Notes: generated from the letters alone by a model not told the origin. A DNA stretch of 64,000 nt from Desmospora profundinema (GCF_031454155.1 NZ_JAVDQG010000006.1:1-64000); one strand, 5' to 3'. Counted from the stretch's first letter, positions 52,951 to 62,639 are shown. Translations and numbers: made by a program.

Positions 52951-53970
52951 TTGGCCGAAACAAATCGCCGCATTCAGCTCGCGGAACGTCCCAAAGGGGT
53001 GCCGGATGCGCGCACGTTCCGCATGGAAGAAGGCTCGGTGCCGGAACCGGGAGACGGGGAAGTATTGGTTCGAACCGTTTATCTGTCTGTTGACCCGTAT
53101 ATGCGAGGACGGATGAACGATGTGAAATCGTATGTGCCGCCCTTTCCTCTGAATGAGGTGTTGACGGGAGGGGTGGTGGGTCAGGTGGAACATTCCCGGG
53201 ATGAACGCTTTCAATCGGGGGATTTGGTGTTGGGGATGCTGGGTTGGCAGGATTATTCGGTAGCCAAAGCCGATGAATTGACCCCGGTCAATCCGGAGCT
53301 GGCCCCGCCTTCCACGGCACTCGGCGTGTTGGGGATGCCCGGCTTGACGGCTTATTTTGGTCTGTTGGATATCGGTTCGCCCCAGGAGGGCGAAACCGTG
53401 GTCGTATCCGGTGCAGCCGGTGCCGTCGGCTCCGTCGTGGGACAGATCGCCAAGATTAAAGGCTGTCGTGTGGTAGGGATTGCCGGTTCTAAGGAGAAGC
53501 TTCGCTATCTGACCGAAGAACTCCAATTTGACGCGGCCATCGACTATCGATCGGAAAACTGGCAACAAGAGTTGAAACAAGCCTGCCCCGATGGGGTCGA
53601 CGTCTATTTTGACAATGTAGGTGGCGAAGTCTCCGACGGGGTGATCCGCCTTATCAACCCGTTCGCCCGTATCCCCCTTTGCGGTCAAATCGCCCTGTAC
53701 AACCTGGAGAAACCGGATCTGGGCCCCCGGATCCAACCCTTCCTCCTGGTAAATCGCGTATGGATGAAAGGATTTATCGTCAGCGACTACAGTCGTCGGT
53801 TCAAAGAAGGGCTGACTCAACTCGGTCAATGGGTCGCCCAGGGTAAGATCCGCTATCGAGAACAGATCGTGGACGGGTTGGAGAATGCCCCCGACGCCTT
53901 TCTCGGACTCTTTCGCGGGGAAAATATCGGGAAACAGTTGGTAAAGGTATCGGAGATTAAAAACGGTTGA
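52951..53970 (+). CDS. NADP-dependent medium-chain oxidoreductase (YfmJ/leukotriene-B4-type)
   Basis: A 339-residue zinc-free MDR enzyme that reduces alpha,beta-unsaturated ketones and aldehydes or quinone-like compounds. The opening RPKGVPDARTFRMEE and YLSVDPYMRGRMND are typical. The nucleotide motif is VSGAAGAVGSVVGQIAK and the later VDVYFDNVGGEVSD block is conserved in this group. TTG 52951 follows TAGGAGG. A terminator follows. Likely a detoxification enzyme. Confidence 0.9.
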   Translation: MAETNRRIQLAERPKGVPDARTFRMEEGSVPEPGDGEVLVRTVYLSVDPYMRGRMNDVKSYVPPFPLNEVLTGGVVGQVEHSRDERFQSGDLVLGMLGWQDYSVAKADELTPVNPELAPPSTALGVLGMPGLTAYFGLLDIGSPQEGETVVVSGAAGAVGSVVGQIAKIKGCRVVGIAGSKEKLRYLTEELQFDAAIDYRSENWQQELKQACPDGVDVYFDNVGGEVSDGVIRLINPFARIPLCGQIALYNLEKPDLGPRIQPFLLVNRVWMKGFIVSDYSRRFKEGLTQLGQWVAQGKIRYREQIVDGLENAPDAFLGLFRGENIGKQLVKVSEIKNG

Positions 53971-53976
53971 TAGCCA

Positions 53977-54008
53977 CCCCCTCCTTTTTCGAAAAGGAGG
54001 GGACTTTT
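53977..54008 (+). terminator. Terminator after the MDR oxidoreductase
   Basis: CCCCTCCTTTT / AAAAGGAGGGG with a TCG-type loop, then ACTTTT. Confidence 0.75.
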
Positions 54009-54086
54009 GCAATCAAGGGGAGATTGGTGATTATCTGGTGCCCCGGCAGTTACCGGAGATCTTTTTGCCGGTACTGAGGCGGGTTT

Positions 54087-54108
54087 AACCGGGTGTTAAC
54101 ATCCGGTT
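54087..54108. promoter_or_regulatory. Near-perfect 22-bp palindrome upstream of chrA
   Basis: AACCGGGTGTTAACATCCGGTT reads the same on both strands except for one symmetric pair. It is directly followed by TTGATAAAAT, the probable promoter region, about 50 bases before the chrA start. A dimeric repressor site is the simplest reading. Confidence 0.6.
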
Positions 54109-54157
54109 GATAAAATAGAGAACAAGAGAGAATCGGATAGGAAAATCCCCCTGGGGG

Positions 54158-55390
54158 ATGGTGGTGAAACGTTTCCTTTCCACTGCTTCAAGAGGAGGAA
54201 TCAAAGGGTTGGAGAACAAACGGGTACAAGGGTCTGCTTGGGAAGTGCTCCGGGTGGCGACCCGGTTGGGATTTACCTCTTTCGGGGGGCCGATTGCCCA
54301 TCTGGGGTATTTCCGCGAAGAGTATGTGAATCGTCGCAAGTGGTTGGATGAAAAGACATATGCCGATTTGGTGGCACTGTGTCAGTTTCTCCCCGGTCCC
54401 GCCAGCAGCCAGGTGGGGATCGCCGTCGGATTGCTGCGGGCGGGGCTGCCGGGGGCGGTCGCTTCCTGGATCGGTTTTACGTTGCCGTCAGTGCTGGCGT
54501 TGGTTTGGTTTGCGTTTGCGCTTCGGGAGGGGCAATTGGAAACCGCCGGTTGGCTCAAGGGTTTGATGATCGTCGCAGTCGCCGTGGTTGCCCAGGCGGT
54601 GTGGGGGATGGCCAAGAGTCTGGCTCCGGATCGCCCCCGTGGAACGATTGCGCTGTTAGCCGCGATTGCCGCTCTCCTGTTTCCCGTTGCGGGGGCCCAG
54701 GTGGGGATCATCGTGGCCGCGGGGCTGATCGGTTGGTGGTTTTTGCCGCGGACGGTTCCTCCCAACCGCGTTCCCGTCCATACGGGACTGGGCCGACGGG
54801 CTGCGATCATTTGCTGGGGTTTGTTTTTCGGTCTGTTGCTGTTTTTGCCTTTGTTGGCCCAGTGGAACGGCCATCCCTGGATCGCCTTGTTTGACGGGTT
54901 TTACCGGGCGGGTTCCCTGGTTTTCGGTGGGGGACATGTGGTGCTGCCCTTGCTTCAATCGGTGGTGGTTCCTGCGGGCTGGGTCGACAACGAGGCCTTT
55001 CTGGCCGGTTACGGAGCCGCCCAGGCTGTTCCAGGGCCGTTGTTCACCTTTGCTGCGTATCTGGGGATGGTGGCGGAGGGATGGGGCGGTGCCTTGATCG
55101 CCACCCTGGCCATCTTTTTACCTTCGTTTTTGCTGGTGATTGGAGCGCTTCCCTTTTGGGACGTCATCCGTCGCCGTCCCGCCTTCCACGCCGCTTTTGC
55201 CGGTGTCAACGCCGCCGTTGTCGGGATTTTACTCGCCGCTCTGTTTGACCCCGTCTTTACCAAAGCGATCGACTCACCGCTTGATTTCAGCCTGGCGCTG
55301 ATTGCGTTCGGGTTATTGATGGTATGGAAGCAGCCGCCTTGGGTGGTGGTGTTGATCGCCGCCGCGGGAGGATGGGTGATTGGAACATAA
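54158..55390 (+). CDS. chrA: Chromate transporter family protein ChrA (two-domain form)
   Basis: A 410-residue membrane protein of the CHR superfamily with two homologous halves and about ten to eleven helices. The N-half signature is TSFGGPIAHLGYFREEYV and the LCQFLPGPASSQVG block. The C-half repeats the pattern as LVFGGGHVVLPLLQ and GYGAAQAVPGPLFT. The family exports chromate, but many members have other roles. ATG 54158 or the GTG at 54161/54164 is the start. A small CCCCC/GGGGG hairpin covers the ribosome binding site, so translation may be restrained. A palindromic operator lies upstream. Confidence 0.9.
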   Translation: MVVKRFLSTASRGGIKGLENKRVQGSAWEVLRVATRLGFTSFGGPIAHLGYFREEYVNRRKWLDEKTYADLVALCQFLPGPASSQVGIAVGLLRAGLPGAVASWIGFTLPSVLALVWFAFALREGQLETAGWLKGLMIVAVAVVAQAVWGMAKSLAPDRPRGTIALLAAIAALLFPVAGAQVGIIVAAGLIGWWFLPRTVPPNRVPVHTGLGRRAAIICWGLFFGLLLFLPLLAQWNGHPWIALFDGFYRAGSLVFGGGHVVLPLLQSVVVPAGWVDNEAFLAGYGAAQAVPGPLFTFAAYLGMVAEGWGGALIATLAIFLPSFLLVIGALPFWDVIRRRPAFHAAFAGVNAAVVGILLAALFDPVFTKAIDSPLDFSLALIAFGLLMVWKQPPWVVVLIAAAGGWVIGT

Positions 55391-55423
55391 TGGACGTATG
55401 AAACGAAGTAACTGCCTGTTTAT

Positions 55424-55459
55424 GAAAAAGCTCCCTTCGATCAGTAGGGAGCTTTTTTT
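55424..55459 (+). terminator. Terminator after chrA
   Basis: AAAAAGCTCCCT / AGGGAGCTTTTT with a 9-base loop, then a T-run. The following 200 bases (to 55,655) hold no gene I can support. Confidence 0.85.
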
Positions 55460-55658
55460 CTCGGAGTTTCCGATGATGGAATGTGGTAGGAAATGATCAT
55501 TAAAAATCTAAGTATAGGCTTTTCTTTTTTATACAAAAGAGGAATATATGTGATTAAGTGAGGATTCAGGAGGGATAGGAAGATATTTCTTATCTGTTGT
55601 CGATGATTCACCTGTTTCAGGTTGAATATGGGAAATTATAAAAATAGTATGATCCCGG

Positions 55659-56474
55659 TTGTTATCGGAAAAAGGGAGTTGCAAAACCATCCGCTGTCCG
55701 TTCCATAGCTGGACGTATGCGTTGGATGGTCGGTTGCTGGGAGCCCCTGGAACGGAAAAGATTCATCATTTCGATAAACAGGAGTTTTCCTTGGACGAGG
55801 TGCACTGTATCGACTACCATGGTTTGATCTTTGTCCATTTACAGGAGGAACCGGTTCTTCCGGAGACGTTTTTTGGGGACTTTGGAGAGCGGGTGGTGCT
55901 TCCCTATCAGTTGAAGCAGATGAAAGCGGTAAAGGAAAAAGATTATGTGTTACAGTCAAACTGGAAATTTTATGTGGAAGTGGATATGGAGACGTTACAC
56001 ACACCCAACATTCACAAAGAATCGATTGGGGATCAGCCGGTTGATTGGGAACGGACCAAAGGGAGTTGGATCTCGGTTTACCATCGTTCCGATGAGACGG
56101 TTGCCTTACATCCGGGTGAAAGGAACAAGGGGTTTCCTTATATCGAAGGTTTGACCGGGAAGGCGGCGGCAGGAACTTCTTTTTCCATCGTATATCCCGG
56201 ATTTTTCATTGTGACCACAGTAGATGCGATGTGGTGGATCCATAAAGTTCCGGAAGGGCCTGAACGGACAAGAGTCCATGTAGGTTATTGTTTTCCAGAA
56301 AAAACCGTGAATCGAGATGATTTCGATAGCAAGGCCGCGAAATATTACCAGCGGTGGGATCAGGTCATACAGGAAGATGATTGGATAACGGAATTTCAGC
56401 AATCCAGTATCCGTTCCAGTCGTCCGGGAAGATATTCGCACCGGGAAATCGTAGTGTATGCGTTGGACAATTAG
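55659..56474 (+). pseudogene. 5'-truncated Rieske aromatic-ring-hydroxylating oxygenase alpha subunit
   Basis: The frame opens inside the Rieske domain. It keeps the second cluster half-motif CPFHSWTYALDG but lacks the upstream C-x-H half and all residues before it. The catalytic domain follows, with NWKFYVEVDMETLHTPNIHKE, where Asp and His ligate mononuclear iron; the last part is complete. Without one pair of [2Fe-2S] ligands the enzyme cannot carry the Rieske cluster. Sequence upstream of 55659 does not encode the missing part. The substrate of the intact ancestor is unknown. Confidence 0.8.
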
Positions 56475-56513
56475 ATCTTGGATCAAGTGTTGACGAGGTG
56501 AAGGGATGTTTTT

Positions 56514-57837
56514 ATGAAACCACTTTACATACGGGCTGGCTTTAAACGTGTGCGATGGTTCGTGTTTTTCTTATTGATCGGTTCGTTTATGCTGGGTTTT
56601 TTTCATCGCTTTGCCCCCGGAGCGTTTGCGGAGGAAATTTCAGGGGAGTTTGGGATTTCAGCCTCTGCGCTGGGAACGTTGGCAGCGATGCATTTTTACA
56701 CCTACACGGCCATGCAGATTCCCGCCGGCATTTGGGTGGACAGGTGGGGCACTCGCTTCACTGTGTCCGTCGGTGCCGTAATCGCGGCAGTGGGCTCGCT
56801 ATGGTTCGGACTGTCGCCGACATTCGCCTGGGCGACCGTGGGACCGCTGTTGGTGGGGATTGGAGTGTCGGGTATCTTTGTGGGGATGATGAAAACCAAT
56901 TCGTTGTGGTTTTCTCCCCGCCATTACGGTGCCGTCAGCGGAGTGACAATGTTGCTGGGCAACGCGGGTGCGGTGATGGCGGCAGGTCCCCTGGCATGGC
57001 TGCTTCTGTGGTTCAGTTGGCGGAATGTACTGGTGGCAGCGGGTATTCTCTCCGTATTACTGGCATTGCTCACCTATATGTGGGTGAGGGATCGCCCCGA
57101 GCAAGCCGGTTTTTCCTCCAGTGGACAGGGTTGGTGAATCACCTCCATCAGAACAAGCGGGCCCTTGGTGGAAAGGAATTGGGGAGGGGTGGAAAAGTGG
57201 AGCCATCGGCCCCGTGCTTTGGGCCAGTGTCGGTACGAACGCGGTATTTTACGCCTTCGCCGGTTTGTGGGGAATCCCATTGCTGCGGGATGGGTTCGGT
57301 TTATCCAATGAATAAGCGTCTTTATACACCACATGGGCGTTGGCGGGATATGGGCTGGCATCGCTGGGAATTGGATGGTGGTCGGACCGGATGGGGCGGC
57401 GCAAACCCTTGCTGGTGACTGCCGGTATTCTCTCGTTTGCGGGTTGGTTCGGATTGGCCTTCCTGCCCTGGAGTCCCGGTTGGTCGGGCATCCTGCTGTA
57501 CCTGTTGGTGGGAGTTTCTGCCGCCCAGATGGTGGTGGGTTTTGCCGCTGTGAAAGAGTTCGTTCCGCTACGCATCACGGGATCGGCATTGGCGTTGGTA
57601 AATGCGGGCGTATTTTTGGCGGTGGCCGTGATCCAACCGCTGTTTGGCGTTTTGCTGGATGTGGCATGGGACGGGACGGTGGTAAACGGCGTACCCGTTT
57701 ATTCCCTCGAGGACTACCGCTGGGGGTTGCTTTTTTCCTGTCTGATCAGCTTTACGGGGTTCCTAGCCTGCTTCTGGGTCAGGGAAACCTATTGCCGAAA
57801 CCGGCCAATCGAATCACAGTCAGGAGCCAGAATGTAA
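56514..57837 (+). pseudogene. Broken MFS transporter gene (frameshift and nonsense codon)
   Basis: The first 200 codons (56514-57137) encode helices 1-6 of a major-facilitator carrier, with the loop motif GIWVDRWGTRF. Near 57115 the frame shifts by one. In the new frame, helix 7 onward (WASVGTNAVFYAFAGLWG) runs to an in-frame TAA (57313-57315), then the protein continues without a break as TTWALAGYGLASLGIGWWSDRMGRRKP and the rest to 57837. It is downstream of the truncated oxygenase gene, so a small catabolic unit has decayed. Confidence 0.82.
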
Positions 57838-57841
57838 GAAA

Positions 57842-57887
57842 AAATCAACAGCCCCTTTCTTCCATGGGTGGAGGAAAGGGGCTGTTT
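57842..57887. terminator. Bidirectional terminator between the MFS remnant and typA
   Basis: AACAGCCCCTTTC / GAAAGGGGCTGTT with a 14-base loop; T-runs on both sides. Confidence 0.8.
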
Positions 57888-57889
57888 GG

Positions 57890-59713
57890 TTATTCCATCC
57901 GTCCGCCTTGTTTCTGGTAGCGGCGACGTTGGTTTTTAGCCAAGATCCGTTTGCGGATGCGGAAATCGACAGGGGTGACTTCCAGGAGTTCATCTTCGGA
58001 CAGGTATTCCAGCGCGTCGTCCAGGGAGAGGTTTTTAGGCGGTTCCAGGCGAAGGGCATCGTCAGAACCAGCGGCCCGGAAGTTGGTCAGTTGTTTCTTT
58101 TTGCAGACGTTGACATCCAGGTCGCTTTCCCGGATATGCTGTCCGACGACCATGCCTTCGTACACTTCCGTGTTGGCTCCGATGAAGAGGGTGCCCCGCT
58201 CCTGGGCGGCGTGTAGGCCGTAAGAGGTTGCCGTTCCGGGCTCCCAGGCGACCAGGGACCCGTGGTCGCGGGTCTGGATCTCCCCGGCATACGGTTCATA
58301 ACCGCCGAACAAGGTGTTCATCAGCCCTTCGCCGCGGGTGGCGGTCAGGAATTGCTGCCGGAAACCGATCAAACCGCGGGTGGGGACCCGGTAGGTGTAG
58401 CGGATCGATCCGTCATCCAGCAGCTGCATGTCGGTCATTTGCCCTTTCCGCTGTCCCAGGAGCTCCACGACCGCCCCTTGGTGTTCGCTGGATACTTCGA
58501 TTTCCACGATCTCCACCGGTTCGTGCCGTTTGCCGTCGATCTCCTTCAGGATCACCTCGGGTTTGCTCACTTCAAACTCGTAGCCTTCCCGGCGCATGTT
58601 TTCGATCAGGATCCCCAGATGAAGCTCTCCACGTCCCGCCACCAGGAACGTATCAGGGGAATCGGTGTCAGACACGCGCAGGGCGACATCCCTTTCCGAT
58701 TCGATATAGAGGCGTTCCCGCAGTTTACGGGAGGTGACGAAGGTGCCCTCTTGCCCGGCAAAGGGACTGGTGTTGACACCGAAAGTGATGCGCAGGGTAG
58801 GCTCTTCCACCTGGATGGGCGGGAGGGGGCGCGGATTTTCCGGATCGGTGATCGTATCTCCGATTCCGATGTCCCCGAGACCGGTGAGGGCAATAATGTC
58901 ACCGGCTTGCGCCTCTTCCACTTCCACCCGGTTTAACCCTTGATGGGTGAAGACCTGGGCCACCTTGAGAGGCTGTTCCGATTCACCGGCGATGTGCAGC
59001 ACCGACTGATTTTTGCGGATGGTGCCGCTGTTGAGACGGCCGATGACAATCTTCCCTTTGTAGTCGTCATACCCCATCAGCGTGGCCTGCAGCTGGGTGG
59101 GGCCGTCTGGATCGACTTGGGGAGCCGGCAGATGGCGCAGGATTTCCTGAAACAGCGGCTCCAGGTTGTCGGTGAGCGCGTCGGGCTCCACACCGGAATG
59201 GCCGGTGAGGGCGTTGGTGTAAATCACGGGAAACTCGGCCTGTTCTTCCGTTGCTCCCAGATCGACGAACAGATCAAAAGTGGTGTCCACCACATAATCG
59301 GGGCGGGCATTGGGCCGGTCGATCTTATTGACGACGACGATGGCCCGGTGTCCCCGTTCCAGGGCTTGGCGCAGCACGAACTTGGTTTGGGGCATGGGTC
59401 CTTCCACGGAGTCCACCAGGAGAAGAACCCCGTCCACCATGTTCATCACCCGTTCCACCTCGCCGCCGAAGTCTGCGTGTCCCGGGGTATCGACGATATT
59501 GATCTTGACGCCTTGGTAGGTGATGGATGTGTTTTTGGACAGGATGGTGATGCCCCGTTCCCGTTCCAAGTCGTTGGAGTCCATCACCCGATCAGCGACA
59601 GCCTGGTTTTCCCGGAAAATCCGGGCTTGTTTCAGCATGGCGTCGACGAGAGTGGTTTTCCCGTGGTCGACGTGTGCAATAATAGCGATGTTGCGAATCT
59701 CTTGAGGGTTCAT
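57890..59713 (-). CDS. typA: Translational GTPase TypA/BipA
   Basis: A 607-residue ribosome-binding GTPase that helps 50S assembly, notably in cold or stress. G1 is [11 protein letters not shown]2 the T of [11 protein letters not shown]3 [12 protein letters not shown] and G4 NKIDRPNA; domains II, III, V and the unique C-terminal domain follow. ATG 59713 is the family-like start ([12 protein letters not shown]). The Shine-Dalgarno AAGGAGG lies 26 bases upstream, with the hairpin GGGCGC/GCGCCC filling the gap. Folding would reduce the distance to about 10 bases. A GTG at 59749 lacks a ribosome binding site. Confidence 0.95.
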   Translation of the reverse strand: MNPQEIRNIAIIAHVDHGKTTLVDAMLKQARIFRENQAVADRVMDSNDLERERGITILSKNTSITYQGVKINIVDTPGHADFGGEVERVMNMVDGVLLLVDSVEGPMPQTKFVLRQALERGHRAIVVVNKIDRPNARPDYVVDTTFDLFVDLGATEEQAEFPVIYTNALTGHSGVEPDALTDNLEPLFQEILRHLPAPQVDPDGPTQLQATLMGYDDYKGKIVIGRLNSGTIRKNQSVLHIAGESEQPLKVAQVFTHQGLNRVEVEEAQAGDIIALTGLGDIGIGDTITDPENPRPLPPIQVEEPTLRITFGVNTSPFAGQEGTFVTSRKLRERLYIESERDVALRVSDTDSPDTFLVAGRGELHLGILIENMRREGYEFEVSKPEVILKEIDGKRHEPVEIVEIEVSSEHQGAVVELLGQRKGQMTDMQLLDDGSIRYTYRVPTRGLIGFRQQFLTATRGEGLMNTLFGGYEPYAGEIQTRDHGSLVAWEPGTATSYGLHAAQERGTLFIGANTEVYEGMVVGQHIRESDLDVNVCKKKQLTNFRAAGSDDALRLEPPKNLSLDDALEYLSEDELLEVTPVDFRIRKRILAKNQRRRYQKQGGRME

Positions 59714-59719
59714 GTGACC

Positions 59720-59748
59720 GGGCGCGGATGCGCCCCTGGCCTCCTTCA
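59720..59748 (-). promoter_or_regulatory. Shine-Dalgarno separated from the typA start by a hairpin
   Basis: On the minus strand AAGGAGG is followed by CCAG, the stem-loop GGGCGC-atcc-GCGCCC and GGTCAC before ATG. A 26-base gap is far beyond a working SD distance unless the hairpin folds. Fold stability could set the initiation rate. Confidence 0.55.
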
Positions 59749-59763
59749 CGCGAAAATGTTGCC

Positions 59764-59793
59764 AAAAAAAGCACCCGGCGCCTGACGGCCGGG
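59764..59793 (-). terminator. Attenuator-like terminator in the typA leader
   Basis: On the minus strand CCCGGC / GCCGGG with an 8-base loop is followed by TGCTTTTTTT, between the TATAAT (near 59,838) and the SD. It lies inside the typA leader, so it can only limit typA transcription. Confidence 0.6.
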
Positions 59794-59993
59794 AGAATGA
59801 GCCATAGCCGAAAAGATGCTTCCAAATAAAAATTATACCACACAGGGGACAGGATCGCCATGTGGGAAATGCCGGGTATGGTTACCGGCAGCTTTTCGCC
59901 TCTGCCCTTGGCTTGTGTATAATAAAAGGGTGAAACATGGTACCCCGGATCCGGACACAGCCTCCGGGATAGATGGGAGGATGACGAACCCTG

Positions 59994-60545
59994 ATGAGAC
60001 AGTACCGTTTGGATGACGGGGACCCGTTGATCATACGGGAAGCAGAGCCTGCCGATGCGGAACGGATCGTGTCATACCTGCGCCAGGTGGCGGGAGAATC
60101 GGATGCGTTAGCCTTGACGGAAGAAGAAGTGACACTTGATGTGGAACAGCAGCGGGATGTGATCACCGATTACGCCGAAGGGGACAACCGGCTCTTCCTG
60201 GTGGCGGAATGGGAAGGACGGATTGTGGGCGTCCTTACCTTTGAAGGGGGGAGGCGCAAGCGGGTAGCCCATTCCGGTGAATTCGGGATGAGCGTGTTAA
60301 AAGCGCACTGGGGGCGCTCCATCGGCTCCCGCTTGATGGACAGCCTCTTGGATTGGGCCAGAGAGGGAAATGTTATCCGGAAGATCAATCTGCGGGTAAA
60401 GGCAGATAATCAACGGGCGTTGGCTCTCTACCGGAAATACGGGTTTCGGCGGGAGGGACGTCTCATCAAGGAGTTTTGCCTGGATGGTACGTACGTCGAT
60501 CTGGACCTGATGAGCCTATGGTTGGAGCCGGATTCCCCATCGTGA
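59994..60545 (+). CDS. GNAT-family N-acetyltransferase (RimI/YkkB-like)
   Basis: A 183-residue acetyltransferase. The acetyl-CoA motif is GEFGMSVLKAHWGRSIGSRL and the C-terminal block DNQRALALYRKYGFRREGR. It is transcribed away from typA; the ATG lies about 15 bases after GGGAGGATG. Such proteins acetylate amino groups of peptides, sugars or polyamines; the substrate is unknown. Confidence 0.86.
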   Translation: MRQYRLDDGDPLIIREAEPADAERIVSYLRQVAGESDALALTEEEVTLDVEQQRDVITDYAEGDNRLFLVAEWEGRIVGVLTFEGGRRKRVAHSGEFGMSVLKAHWGRSIGSRLMDSLLDWAREGNVIRKINLRVKADNQRALALYRKYGFRREGRLIKEFCLDGTYVDLDLMSLWLEPDSPS

Positions 60546-60662
60546 GAGCGGATTGGCACCGGAAGCGAGCAAAGGAGCCAGCCGGTTGGTATAGGAAAAA
60601 ATCCAGGAGCGTCTGGAGGGCGTCCGTATTTTCATGAAGCGATTTAACTGTATGGACGATTA

Positions 60663-60703
60663 TAAAAGCCCGGTATTCTCCATAGGGGAATACCGGGCTT
60701 TTG
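60663..60703. terminator. Bidirectional terminator
   Basis: AAAAGCCCGGTATTC pairs perfectly with GAATACCGGGCTTTT, between convergent GNAT and narK genes. Confidence 0.88.
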
Positions 60704-60749
60704 GCTTCCGGAAGATGATCCTTCATTTCTGTAAACAGGCTGTCTGTCT

Positions 60750-62246
60750 TCAACCGGCTTGTTGTTGTCTGTCTTCTAAAGAAGCCAACTCTTTATCCAC
60801 CGAGGAAAGAACATATGCGTCATCAAACGATCCCTTCGGCTCTTCCAGCATAAACGCACAGGCGAGAAAGCTGAGAAAAGCGCCTGCCGACAGGATGAAG
60901 AAAAAGGTACTATTCGATACGAAGGTTAAAATCGTTAAATAGGTGACCGCACCCACATTTCCATATGCACCCGCCATTCCTGCGACCTGGCCGGTAACCC
61001 GTTTCTTGATCATGGGAATAATGGCAAACGTGGCTCCTTCCGCCCCTTGTACAAACATCGACGTCAAAATCGTAATGACAACCGCCATCAACAACGGCCA
61101 TTGTCCATTCATAAAGCCCATCGCGAAGAATCCGGCTGAGATGCCCAGCATATAGATCAACATCACTCGTTTGCGATTTTTCATGTTATCGGACAACCAA
61201 CCGCCAAGGGGTCTGGCAAACAAGTTCACAAAGGCGAAAGAGGAGGCAATGAGTCCCGCCTGTGTCGGCCCCAATGACCAGACAGTCTGGAAAAACGCCG
61301 GCAGCATCGATACAACCGCCAGCTCCGCTCCGAAATTGGCGAAATAAGTGGTGTTTAAAGCGGCTACGTTTCGAAATTTATACCGATCATCTTCCGGAAC
61401 CCCTTTTTTCAAGATCGGAACATTGACTTGTAAAATGCGAACAATCTGATAGATCAACACAAGACCCAGTCCTACGTAGATCATGGTGGAAAAGCTTTCC
61501 GATATGAGCTTCGATTCACCCAGTCTCCAGTTCAACAAGCCCAGCACCCCGACCAAGGGGATCGTCCAAATGATGAGTTGTACCAAATCCCCCCAACTGC
61601 TCACTTCCAGTGCCGCCGCTTTTTTCGGTCTGACATACGCTTTACCGTCAGGCGTATCCTTTACGGACAGAAAATAGATGACGCCGTAAATCAGACAGAT
61701 CAAACCGGTAAGTGCAATCGCAATTCTCCATCCATGGTCTCCCGGGAACAGCGAGAGGGCGATCCACGGCAGGGTCATGGCAGCAAAAGCGGAACCGAAG
61801 TTTCCCCATCCTGCGTAAAATCCTTCGGCAAAACCCACGTTTTTTGGTGGAAACCATTCCGATACCATCCGGATTCCGATGACAAACCCGGCTCCGATGG
61901 AACTGAGCACTAATCGCGCAACCGCCATTTGAGCCCAAGACGTACCGAACGCAAATACAAATGTGGGAATCGACATCACAACCAGCAATCCGGAAAAGAC
62001 GATCCTCGGTCCGAATCGGTCAAGCAGCCCTCCGATTACGATCCGGGCCGGAATCGTTAAGGCGACGTTTAAGATCCCGAAGACAGCCAGGTGAGTCATA
62101 TCCAAAAAGTCGGTTTTGGCAACCATCGTCGTTGCCAACGGTGCCATGTTGAACCATGTCACAAACGAAATAAAGAAGGCAATCATCGTCAAGTGCAACA
62201 TTTTGATTTCTTCGTTTCTAAATCGGAAAAGATCGCGAACGTTCAC
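60750..62246 (-). CDS. narK: Nitrate/nitrite transporter NarK-type MFS protein
   Basis: A 498-residue carrier with twelve membrane segments, probably moving nitrate in or nitrite out. NarK features are HLTMIAFFISFVTWFNMAPL, the loop motif GGLLDRFGPR, and the nitrate signature-like GAGFVIGIRMVSEWFPPK and GWGNFGSAFAAM. The start is set at GTG 62246, with AAAGGGG 8 bases upstream. A longer frame reaches 62333 but begins inside the leader terminator. No nitrate reductase gene is in the window. The ~200-base leader suggests control by attenuation. Confidence 0.87.
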   Translation of the reverse strand: MNVRDLFRFRNEEIKMLHLTMIAFFISFVTWFNMAPLATTMVAKTDFLDMTHLAVFGILNVALTIPARIVIGGLLDRFGPRIVFSGLLVVMSIPTFVFAFGTSWAQMAVARLVLSSIGAGFVIGIRMVSEWFPPKNVGFAEGFYAGWGNFGSAFAAMTLPWIALSLFPGDHGWRIAIALTGLICLIYGVIYFLSVKDTPDGKAYVRPKKAAALEVSSWGDLVQLIIWTIPLVGVLGLLNWRLGESKLISESFSTMIYVGLGLVLIYQIVRILQVNVPILKKGVPEDDRYKFRNVAALNTTYFANFGAELAVVSMLPAFFQTVWSLGPTQAGLIASSFAFVNLFARPLGGWLSDNMKNRKRVMLIYMLGISAGFFAMGFMNGQWPLLMAVVITILTSMFVQGAEGATFAIIPMIKKRVTGQVAGMAGAYGNVGAVTYLTILTFVSNSTFFFILSAGAFLSFLACAFMLEEPKGSFDDAYVLSSVDKELASLEDRQQQAG

Positions 62247-62317
62247 TCTCAAAGCCCCTTTCTTTGCTGGTTGTTCATCCAAAGATCCTTTGACTGTCGC
62301 TTCACCATTTGAACAAT

Positions 62318-62353
62318 CAAAAGAGCCCACCAATCCGTCGGATTGATGGGCTC
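62318..62353 (-). terminator. Terminator hairpin in the narK leader
   Basis: On the minus strand GAGCCCA...AATCC/GGATT...TGGGCTC is followed by TTTTGATT, about 70 bases before the narK start. With the promoter at 62460-62488 it forms an attenuated leader. Confidence 0.7.
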
Positions 62354-62459
62354 CATTGCCCGCTTATCAGTAGAAACCACCTTTGGTTACAGGCCGATAG
62401 GCCGTTCTCGTGGTTACCGAACACTACATTGTACTCGGCTATGTCTTTGTTACAGTATC

Positions 62460-62488
62460 AGTGTAAAGCAAGAAAATCTATATGTCAA
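62460..62488 (-). promoter_or_regulatory. Sigma-A promoter of narK
   Basis: On the minus strand TTGACA (62488-62483) and TACACT (62465-62460) are separated by exactly 17 bases. This is one of the best sigma-A matches in the window. Confidence 0.75.
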
Positions 62489-62593
62489 GTAATCTAACAT
62501 AAATGTTGAGAATGGATCGTTCGGGCTCTTTCGTGTTATATATATTAACATAGGGCGGGTTGTCTTCTGGAAATCGAATGCTTCCCAGATAAG

Positions 62594-62620
62594 AAAAGGC
62601 CAGCTCAGGGCTGGCCTTTT
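62594..62620. terminator. Terminator after the cyclophilin gene
   Basis: AAAAGGCCAGC / GCTGGCCTTTT with a 5-base loop; U-tracts on both strands. Confidence 0.85.
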
Positions 62621-62639
62621 CGGTGTTATTGGCGGAGGG

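Noticed and set aside
54020-54085. C-terminal protein fragment reading GDYLVPRQLPEIFLPVLRRV before chrA
   Set aside because: A short readable stretch after the oxidoreductase terminator might be a gene remnant, but 20 residues are too few to identify it.
58940-59785. 281-codon plus-strand frame opposite typA
   Set aside because: Antisense to typA, with no ribosome binding site or recognisable domain.
62354-62455. Molybdenum-cofactor or purine riboswitch in the narK leader
   Set aside because: Short stretches such as GGTTTCTAC look similar to purine aptamers, but the paired elements and the other conserved bases are missing.
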